Below, in pieces: positions 28,579 to 38,000 of a stretch of DNA of 64,000 nucleotides. The notes below the pieces were generated by a model. That model saw nothing but the letters and a program-made list of their open reading frames with translations. It was not told the DNA's origin and did no database searches. The stretch spans positions 16,638 to 80,637 of the forward strand of contig MSJI02000842.1 of NCBI GenBank assembly GCA_001931905.2, in the 5' to 3' direction. The stretch is from Cladosporium sp. IMV 00045 (Eukaryota > Ascomycota > Dothideomycetes > Cladosporiales > Cladosporiaceae). Position 1 is the stretch's first letter. Every line of letters begins with the position of its first letter. The position numbers and the translations under genes are program-made.

Positions 28579-30015
28579 ATGGGCGTCGCGGAATGGCAGA
28601 AGATCCCGGCGTCCCTGTCAGAACTCTGCATCAACACCACCCTGCGATGCGGCCAATCCTTCCGGTACGGAAAACGCAAAACTTTCTTTTCACTCTTTCG
28701 CAAGACGATCTACACATGCCTTCCTAGCAATGACGCGCACATGCCGAGGCCAATTACACCCTCTGAGAAAGCATACTGACATGGCAATCGCAGATGGCGC
28801 AAGGACGACGCAGGCGTCTGGTCTATGAGCCTACACAGCCGCATCCTCTCCCTCCACCAAGACCCTGAATATCTCTACTATCGCGCTGTAAGGCCTGGCG
28901 GGGGAAGCATCCAAGCACCACCTCCTCCACTTCCGACCCCTCCGGCATCACATGCGCCTTCTGTCGCTGGCGCCGAAGTGGCAGACGCGACAACCGAGCC
29001 AGACACAGTCAAGAAAGAGAACGAAGATGACAATGCCTCCAACGACGACACACTGGCACTCGTCCAGCACTACTTAAACCTCACACCCAATCTCACATCG
29101 CTCTACGCGCAATGGTCCGCAGCAGACGCGAACTTCGCCAAAAAAGCGCCCAAATTCACCGGCGTGCGCATCCTGCGCCAGGACGCGTGGGAAGCTCTGG
29201 TCGGCTTCATCTGCAGCAGCAACAACAACATCGCGCGCATCTCCCAGATGATGCACAAGCTGTGCGTGCACTACGGTCCGTTACTCGGCCACCTCGACGG
29301 CGAGGCATACCACGACTTCCCCTCACCCAAAGCCCTCGCGCAAGAAGGCGTGGAAGCCAAACTGCGCGGTTTGGGGTTCGGGTATAGAGCGCGCTATCTC
29401 TACCAGACGGCATGCATGATCGTCGAGAAACCTGATGGCTGGCTGGACGGGCTGCGAAACCCGGAAGCGCCTGTGCTGGGCCACGAGGCGGGGGATGGAG
29501 GCGAATGGCACGCTTCCGGACGCGAGGGGTACAGGAAAGCGCACGAGGAGTTGATCGCGCTGCAAGGCGTGGGTCCCAAAGTGGCCGACTGCGTGTGTCT
29601 GATGGGACTGGGATGGGGCGAGGCGGTGCCAGTGGACACGCACGTGTGGCAGATCGCGCAGCGCGACTACAAATTCGGTCGGGGGAAGCATTCGAGTCTG
29701 ACGAAAGCGACGTATGATGCTGTCGGAGATAAGTTCAGGAGTCTGTGGGGGAAGGAGGCGGGTTGGGCGCATTCGGTGTTGTTCACGGCAGATTTGCGCG
29801 CGTTTAGCGAGAGGTTGGTGGCGAAGGTGGAGAAGAAGGAGGAGGATGTTGAGGTTAAGAAGGAGGAAGATGAGGTGCCAGTTTTGGAGGATGTGAAGAA
29901 CGAGGAGAAGATTGTGGAGAAACGCATCAAGAGGGAGGACGAAGATGGTGTGGAGAAGGATGTTTTGGCCGTTGAGGGGACTGTCAGGCGAAGCAAGCGG
30001 GCGAAGAAGGTGTGA
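28579..30015 (+). CDS. OGG1: 8-oxoguanine DNA glycosylase/AP lyase
   Basis: Removes 8-oxoguanine paired with C and nicks the abasic site (base excision repair; nucleus, possibly mitochondria). Exons 28579-28664 and 28794-30015 (435 aa). The 129-nt intron (GTACGG..CTGAC..GCAG) joins QSF-R-WRKDD, the conserved OGG1 N-terminal strand. The HhH-GPD domain has the GVGPKVADC hairpin with catalytic Lys near residue 291 and the essential Asp in PVDTHVW near 310. The aromatic NNNIARISQMM stretch is the standard OGG1 motif. Unusual parts are a 50-residue Pro- and acid-rich insert (residues about 68-118) inside the N-terminal domain and a Lys/Glu-rich tail ending in KRAKKV, a likely nuclear signal. Human OGG1 has 345 aa, so the extra length is in these two parts. 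Confidence 0.95.
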
Positions 30016-31238
30016 GATGATGAGAAGGGATTGATGGAATCAAAAGACACTTTTCGCGAGTGTTCTTCTGGCCAAAACCTGGCCAGTCGCACGGATTCTT
30101 GAGGCTGCCACGCAGCAGCAAGCCAACGACGTCCGACGTGAACCTCTCGATGTGCTCCAAGCAAACACGGGCTGGGACCAAGCACATGAACGGGTAGAAG
30201 TACGCACAGCAGCGTCACTGCCAGTGGAATGCCTTCGCGCATGTGTCGGCCTCCCTGGAGACCTGAAAAGAAAGACTGATAGTCTCCCTGCTCAACAAGT
30301 ATCTCTGCACCCTCTGTGCACGTATCGTCAGCTCTGGTGCACTGACAAAGCGAGCCTACCGCTGAGAAAGTGTTGAAAACCCCTCAAGTATCTTTGGGAT
30401 ATTAGTGCAAGTATCGTCAGCTCTGGCATACTGAAAAAGCGAGACTACCGCTGAGAAGGTGTGGGAAGAAACACAAGTATCTCTGGGATCTTCGTGCAAG
30501 CGTCTCGACTCCTATAGGACAGAAACGCTACCATCAGACATGTAAAGTATGTACATACACTCTTCTTTTCTTGGGTTACAGATGCATACACGAAGATCTG
30601 AGAATTGCATAAATGAACAATTTATTCTACAAGTCGTTGCCTTTTAGCAAGGAAAATCACGTTCTAACACCATCAAAAGATGCACAAAAATACATATACA
30701 TACCTAGGTACATATACAAGTATACACAAGAGCAGCCCTGTGAAGAAGATGACGGTGGAGCCATGTGGGAGGTTGCAGCTAGCGCGAGGGCAACAGTTCA
30801 AGTGTGCTACTATTTTAATCCCATCCACACGCTTTCCTTCCCTCCAGTTTCTATTGATATCCCAAACCTCGGCCAAGTCAAAGCAAGCAGCTAGCAGATG
30901 ACGTTGATTCTACCTGGAGAGTGAAGGAAGAAGAGTGGAAGAACATACTGCTGCTACTGATATATCCAATATATCACATTCATTCATTCCTTTTGCCACC
31001 CGCAGACAAGGCAAAATCGGAGCGAGCGGCTGAATATCCTCCGCTTCTGCTGCTGCTGAGACGCTCCCTCTGCCTGCCTGCCACCACCGGGCGCATCCTT
31101 TCTATCACTCGCTTGAGACAAAGTCCCGCTTCCAGACCGTTTCTTCACTCTCTCACCACAGAGGAGCCAACTCCTCCCCTTTATTTCTATATTTACACCA
31201 CACGCCAGATCTAACCCTCTCCACTCCGCCTGCCCAAA
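30016..31238. other. Intergenic region OGG1 / RLM1
   Basis: 1.2 kb: OGG1 3' flank, a three-copy 89-bp repeat (annotated separately), an alternating AT-rich stretch ATACATATACATACCTAGG near 30689-30715, then the RLM1 promoter and CT-rich leader. CTATTTTAAT near 30810 is only a partial match to an RLM1/MEF2 site. Confidence 0.5.
30297..30540. repeat. Three-copy 89-bp tandem repeat, same family as the 4-6 kb arrays
   Basis: AAGTATCT begins units at 30297, 30386 and 30475, spaced 89 and 89. The first two are well conserved and the third fades after about 60 bases. Read on the plus strand, blocks GCA..TATC.TCA, GACTACCGCTGAGA..GTG and ATCTC.GGGAT.TT..GCA match, in the same order and spacing, the minus-strand reading of the 87-bp units at 4144-4580. 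The two loci are therefore related in inverse orientation. Confidence 0.75.
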
Positions 31239-33319
31239 ATGGGCCGTCGCAAGATCGAGATCAAGCCCATCAAGGACGACCGCAATAGGTATGTCTTGTC
31301 TAATCCCCTTCGCGACATCATCCTCCCCTCCACCATGTCGCGCGCGCGCTCTGCCTGCTGCATGCTCAATACTAACTCGCCCTAACCAGGTCAGTCACCT
31401 TCCTCAAGCGCAAAGGCGGCTTGTTCAAGAAGGCGCACGAGCTATCCGTACTCTGCTCCGTCGACGTCGCCGTTATCATCTTCGGTCACAACAAGAAACT
31501 CTACGAGTACTCCTCCAGCGACATCAACGACACCATCGCGAGATTCCAATATGTACGTGTCGCGCGACACTTGAACTCCCTTTTTGGGCATGCAGGACAC
31601 ACTTGCAAGACCCTATACTGACTGCGCGCATAGTATGGCGGTGCGCACGAACACAAAGGTCCCCAGGACTTCGCGGACAAGGGAGGCGGAGACGACGATG
31701 AGGACGACGAGGGCGGGGAAGAGGATATCGCAGACGCGCGAGGTACACCGGACCACCACGCACACCAGATGATGCAGCAACAGCAGCAACCACCGCCAGG
31801 AATGCAACACCATCCAGCTTTCCAACACGTCAGACATGGGACACCGCAAGCCTCACCTCCAATGCCAAATGGTGCCATGCCGCAGTTTCAGCGAGGACCC
31901 TCACCACTGCCTCCAGGCATATCGCGTCCCTCGTCTCGCACATCACAGCATCCCATGCAGCATCCTCAACAACATCCACCCGGGCATCTCCGTCGCACCA
32001 GCTCCAATCTCGTCCCGCCAGGCCATCCACAACACACGCAAGGCCCGCCGCCTCAGCCGACTTACGCCTACGCGCCGAATCAGCCTTTCTATAATCCTCA
32101 AGCAGCTGCGCAGGCGCAGATGCAGCGTCCTCCACCACAGGCGAGCTACCCTCCACCCTACCCGGGTCAACATCCGCAACACCCTGGCGTGGCGCAAACT
32201 ATGATGCAGGACAACCGCAGACAGTCCATGCCTCCGGCATATCCACCCCAGCAGCCACCACCAGGTCAAATGCAAAGAGATCCGTCGAGTGAACAACTGC
32301 AGCCTCCTTCTCAGCGCCCTTCGATCACCTCCCCACAGCCTCAACAACAGCAACAACACGCGCCTCCTCCACCTGGTCCATCTCCTCAACCTCCTCAGCA
32401 TCAGCAATTCGCTAGTCCACCTCTTCCACAACCAAAACCTCTTCCTGCACACGCCAAGCATAACAGCATTTTCACGCCAATTGACGACAGCCGATCATTA
32501 CTTGCACAGCACTGGGGAACGTCAGGGATTACGGAACCTCGATCGGATCCACCCGTAAAACTGGAAGATGGTGGACCTCGACCTGCTTCTATCGACGTTG
32601 CTGCTATGAACCGCGACAAAGCGAATGGCGTTTCTCCCAAACCACCTGCCGCACGACCAGCTCCTCGTTCACCCCAGCCTCCACCACCACCTCAACCGCC
32701 TCAACGAACTGCCAGCACACCAAGCGCACCCATGGTCGGTCCACCCGCGCGCGCAAGCACAACCCAATCCGACGCGAAACGTCCTCGCCTGAAAGTGCAA
32801 ATCCCCAGCGAAGCCTCGGGCGACGAAGCTGGCACCGCCGACTCCGACGCAGCCAGCACCTCCCAAGCGCAGACAGCCACAGGCGGCCTCCCACAACAAC
32901 AAGGACCGCCCTCACACGTGGTCCTCCCACCTCCCTCCCCCTCAACCAACACCCTCCTCAGCGCCGGCGCCCAAGGCCCACCCAACCCCTTCGCCCGCCC
33001 CGCACCACCCATGAGCACAAACCCGCACGCCACCAACCGCGACACCAACAGCAGCAGCAGCAACGGCAATAACAATAACATCGAAACGCCCATGTCCGCC
33101 CTCCCATCCCGCTTCATGAGCGACCAGCTTCTCCCCAGCCCCTCCGCTTTCTACTCAGAGTGGGGTTTCGGTGGCCGGTCAGGGGACAGTAACATGTTGC
33201 CGAGTCCGCTGAATTTCCAGACGCCTGTTGTGGCTAATGGGCAGGGGTGGAGGGAGGAGGATCGCAAGAGGGCTGCGGAGGAGGAGGGAGGTGGGGAGGT
33301 GAAGAGGGCGCGGAGTTGA
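31239..33319 (+). CDS. RLM1: MEF2-type MADS-box transcription factor of the cell-wall integrity pathway
   Basis: Nuclear regulator activated by the Slt2/Mpk1 MAP kinase. Exons 31239-31288, 31390-31552 and 31634-33319 (632 aa). The introns are 101 and 81 nt, with GTATGT/GTACGT donors and CTAAC/CTGAC branch sites, and both split the MADS region as is common for this gene in filamentous fungi. The MADS-MEF2 domain (1-75) contains [32 protein letters not shown] and [17 protein letters not shown]. The remainder is an unstructured activation region: an acidic patch ([15 protein letters not shown]), then long Gln/Pro/His-rich runs, then Ser/Asn repeats. Residues typical of MAPK docking cannot be picked out reliably by eye. 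Confidence 0.95.
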
Positions 33320-33688
33320 TTGAGAGAAGGAAGGGGGGAGGGGTAATTTGGTATGATTTGATTTAATGGCGAGGAGTGTTGGGAGGCGTAAGAGGAAGAG
33401 GAGGAGGAAGGGTGTGATTTTTTTCGGTAAATTCATCAAGAGAAGGGGGGAGTTTTTCTCGTTTTTTGCTTCAAATAATGATACCAAAAATCCGTGCTTT
33501 GTTTCTTGTTCATCGCTCTGATTTCCCCAATATTGTCTGCCTTTTGTCTACTATCGTAAGTGAAGGTAGTGGTTTTCATTATCATCGTCCTCATCTCGCA
33601 TCGACTTTGGCCTTTTTTGCTTTTGGTTCATTTATTATCGTCCGTAACCATCATCCTCACCACCGGCATGAGAATACCTTCCCAAAGC
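33320..33688. other. Convergent intergenic region RLM1 / GPALPP protein
   Basis: 369 bases between two 3' ends, with purine-rich strand bias just after RLM1 and T-rich sequence further on. No gene seen. Confidence 0.6.
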
Positions 33689-34623
33689 CTACAGATATCC
33701 ACCACCGGAAAACTTGGACGAAAAGCCACCGGCTTGCTTCAGCATGTCTTTTCTCTGCCCCCTGCTGACTCCGCCTATGCTCATGTCTTTCTCGCGGTCG
33801 AAGGAGCGGGAGGATGGGTCGTCTTCTTCTTTTTTGGATTGGCCATCTGCTTCTGATTTGCGAGACTGGTGTTGTTCCATTAGGGAGGGACCGCGGGATT
33901 TCGCCTGGATGGAAATCGTTAGATCTGATTGGAAAACATCTTTTGGAAATCTTGGATAGTGAAACTCACTGTTCTCTCTTTAAGCTCCCTCTCCCTCGCC
34001 TCCTCATCACGGCTTTGCTTCTTGCTCTCCGGCTTCTTCGCAGCAGGCTCCGGTCTCGCCACGCCCATCATCTCATCCTCGAGTCTCTTCCGCTTTTGCT
34101 CTGGCGTTTCGTGCCAGGAGGCATTGTCCCCTCCTTTCTCGGCTGGTGCTTTCGCGCCTTTGCCCGTGTTGAAACCCCGCGCTCGAGGTTTGCTCGGGTC
34201 CATGCGCGAGGCTAGACCGTCTTGTTCGGGCGGCATGGTCATCCAGTCATCGCGGCGGGGTTTGGATGTTAATATTGTTGAATCGTCATCTTTAGGCGCT
34301 GTTGGTTGGTTGGTGGTTATTGACGCTGCTGCTGCGCCGCCAGCGGGCGGTAATGAAGGGCCGAAGTCGTCGTCGCCGCTGCTACTCTCATCTTCTTCCT
34401 GTCTTGTTTCATCGGCAGGCTCTGTAGGTCTTTCATCCAAGGGTGCGGGCGGCATGGCAGGTCCGGCGACTTTCCTTCGTTTCTCTGAAGCGTCATCTGG
34501 GCTGGCTGAGCGTTGTTGCTTTGCGCCGGAAGCTGTGCCGGGTGCATTTTCGCATTCTTCTTCTTGTTGCCGCTTTCGCTTGGCCAGGAGGTGGGGTGGT
34601 AGAGCTGCGCCTATGCCCGACAT
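33689..34623 (-). CDS. GPALPP-motif protein (DUF3752)
   Basis: Homologue of GPALPP1/KIAA1704, a poorly characterised, probably nuclear protein. Exons 34623-33970 and 33904-33689 (289 aa). The 65-nt intron (GTGAGT..CTAAC..CCAG) reconnects the C-terminal part, which runs AKSRGPSLMEQHQ to FDREKDM to the final FSGGGYL. Family signs are GPSLPP after an acidic stretch (residues about 90-105), RRDDWMTMPP, the SRMDPSKPRARGF block and the FDREKD end motif. The chosen start MSGIGAALPPHLLAKRKR matches the usual family beginning. An in-frame upstream ATG at 34785 would add 54 residues of unlikely leader. Low complexity and basic/acidic repeats suggest an intrinsically disordered protein. It is divergent from VPS8. 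Confidence 0.85.
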
Positions 34624-35046
34624 TGTTTTGAGGTGTTGGTGGTATTGTGTTGCGTTTCGGGTGTGTCTTGGTGGCGCGATTGTTTGGATGGAGCTTTGGG
34701 TGTTGGAGCGAGCTTGCTGCGCCTGAGGGATCGCCGGCTTGGCAGGTGAAGCTCTCGCCTCAGGCAGCCGGCATTGGAGAGGCATGATGTCGTTGTTGTT
34801 GACTGCACATGGACTGATGATTAGGATTCTCTGTTGATACAACTGTGAGAGAGAAGGTCTTGTTTTACTTCTTGTGTTTACGAGTCGCCGGGAATTCAGC
34901 CACGACACCTGCAATCAATAGAATCACACGCCCTCAACCAATCCAAACATCAAACGCAGCGGATCGCGAAACTGCGCCGCGATTACATCCTTGGAAACCA
35001 CTGAAACAACAAGCAGGGAAGCGATGTGTGATCATTGGGAACACAG
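34624..35046. other. Divergent promoter region, GPALPP protein / VPS8
   Basis: 423 bases between two start codons. No repeat or further gene seen. Confidence 0.6.
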
Positions 35047-38000
35047 ATGAGCTCAAATTCGAGCGGCAGCGATGCAAGCGCTCAGAACAAGAAGGATGTG
35101 GAAGCAGACGACACAGCAGGCTTGGGAGATGCAAGAGCAAGAGCGCCGGATGTGATGGTGGAGGATGTGGACGGCGACGACTACTTTTCGGCATCCCCTG
35201 GAGAGGAGGAGGAAGAAGAGGAGGAGGCTGACGATGAACCCTCGACTTTGGCAGACGAGCTTGAAGGAGAGGAATTAGAGGGTGAAGGCATGGCAATGCA
35301 CAGTGCGACCCCATCTGGAGGCCTGGATGATGCGGATGAAGATATACCTCAGCTTGAATACAACAGGCCTGTAACACCAGACGAGGCTGCGCCAGACATG
35401 CCGCCTGACCCGGCCACGCCAATAGAAGTGTCCCCGCTCGAGAGTCCTCTCGATTCCGGATCAATACCTGATGATACGCCTTCAATACAAGGCTCTCCAG
35501 CATCAACTACAAGTCGCGGCCTCGCATCGACACCTCGCAAGTTCCCGTCAAGGACCGCCTCCGGAGCTCTGCAGCCTTTCGAACGTAGATTCGAAGGCAG
35601 GCCGGCTTTATCGCCTTCACCATCATCCCGCGGCGCATCACCAGCATTCCTTTCGCCACATTCGAGACAGGTATCACTTTCCACACAATTCTCTCCTGGT
35701 GCCTCTTCACAAGGAGATGCTACCTCTGACGAACCACCGCAGGCTCCATGGGAGGTCGTGCGATGGACCAAGCTGCGCAAGATTAGCGGACAGGTTTTCT
35801 CCGAGGTAGGGAAGCGCAACTTTGGCAGACCTACCTGTCTTGCGGTCTCGGCTTTGATCGCGGTCGGCACATCGAAGGGTCTGGTTCTGGGGTTTGATTA
35901 CCATCAGACGCTCAAGATCATTATCGGACAAGGAACGAAGGCGGCCGAGTGTGGCAGCGTCACTTCTTTGGCCATTGCGGCAGATTATTCTACGATCGCT
36001 GCTGGCCATGCCAATGGTCATATCTTCACATGGGAGATCAACCGCCCAGCGAGACCGTTTCTGCAAATACCTCCTCTGAGCAGCAAGGTCATCCAGCAAT
36101 CGCAACATCCTGACGGGCATGTTGCCGACCGCGCGATCCTCCACGTCGGGTTTCTCGGTACGCGGCATACAGCGCTCGTTTCAGCCGACTCTGGAGGTAT
36201 GGCTTTCTCGCATCTGGCCACGAGAGGTCTGGGCCCAGTTACTCGGACAATTAAGACGACGCGCCTTCTTGGTCGGTATCCTTCTGCTGATCCACAGATT
36301 GAACGTAGTCGCAAGCCTAGCTCTGTGCTTGCTTTCTCGCCGTTACCGCTTGGCAATGTGGAACAGCCAACTGACAACATGGGGTTGACTGCTCTACTAA
36401 CCCCGTATCTACTGGTCATTGTCTCTACAACGCCGATTGCTCAGACGCAGCACAAATCTGCGAGGCCTAAGGATGTGTCTCCCCACAGTACCTTGAGCGG
36501 ATGCCTTGCTTGGTTTCCGGCTGTGAAATTGAAGAATTCCAGCAGAGACTCGGGAAAGCAGGTTTCAGACACCAAACTCGCCTATTGTTGGTCTAATGTC
36601 CTCACGGTGCTCGACGTCACGGTGGCCGCTCAAGACGAGGCTTCGGACAACAGTCAACCTGCTAAGCTGGAGTTCAGCGCAAGAAGTCGCTGGCGGGCTG
36701 AAGAAGCCATCGTCGCTGTGCAGTGGCTGGGCAGATCGGTGCTCGGCGTACTCACAATCAGCCAGCGCATGCTGATACTCGAAGACGGCGGGTTGCAAGT
36801 CACAGACTCTATCGACTTGCTACCTCGTCATCTGTACCATCAAGACCTCTTCTCGCGCCAGTTGCATAATGTAGTGGAGCAGCTCAATCCTGACGACCCA
36901 TCAATGCACGGTGTAGTCGCTGATGCATTTTACATGAGTTTCAAGGCCTACAAAGGCCGAACCTTTCTACTTGGCTTCAACGATCTCACAGTGGGCTCTT
37001 TGTCAAACTGGGCGGATCGCTTGGTCGCTCTCATGGAAACGGGCGACCACATTGCTGCGATCAGACTGGCTACCGACTATTACAGCGGCGTTGCGAACAA
37101 TGTTACCGTCGGCTTACCAGACGACGATGAGATTCGCCACGAGATGGTCAGAGAGCGCTTGCTGGCAATGTTGACTGCGTCGATGGATTACACCTTTGCG
37201 CAACACGATGATGAAAGAGACGATCGGCTGAAAGAGCTTGCCGTTGTCTGCTTCGAGGCATGCATCAGCATGCAAGAAACGGAGTTTCTGTTCAACAAAT
37301 TTTTCGAAGCTTTTCAAGATGCCGACAACGAGGATCTGTTCGTCTCAACCTTGGAGCCTTTTGTGCTTGATGGCGAATTGACCTTCCTTCCGCCTGATGT
37401 AGTGAAGAGCGTGGTGGCGCACTTCATCTCACAAAACGAAGCAGTACGATTAGAGGAACTTCTGTGTCGACTTGAACCTACCTCGTTCGATCTTGAGGAA
37501 ATCACCATGCTTTGCCGACAACACAACTTGTACGACGCTCTTATCCATGTCTGGACCAGAACGATTGGCGACTTTGTCACACCGCTTGTCGATCTTCTGC
37601 AACTCGTCAAAATGCTCGAGTCTGGTAGTGACGCTGAGCATTCGATGGATAACCCTTTCTTTGCCGCAGCGATGAGAGTCTTCCCCTACCTCGCGTTCGC
37701 TTTCACAAGCAGGCGGTACCCAAACGGTGAAATTATGAACGAAGACGAGGCATCCCACGCCAAAGCGGATCTCTACGAATACCTCTTCTCAGGACGATCG
37801 GTGGCGTGGCCACAAGGAAGCAAGCGAGTATTTCACGTCGAAGGCGATCCACAAGACGAGCCGGCATTTCCGTATCTCGTCTTGCTGCTGAGGTTTGATG
37901 CGGCCAGTTTCATGAGCATGCTCAATGAAGCATTTGAGGACACCTTCCTGAACGAGTCGGACGAAGAATCGCAGACGAATGGAAGTACGCAGACGAACGG

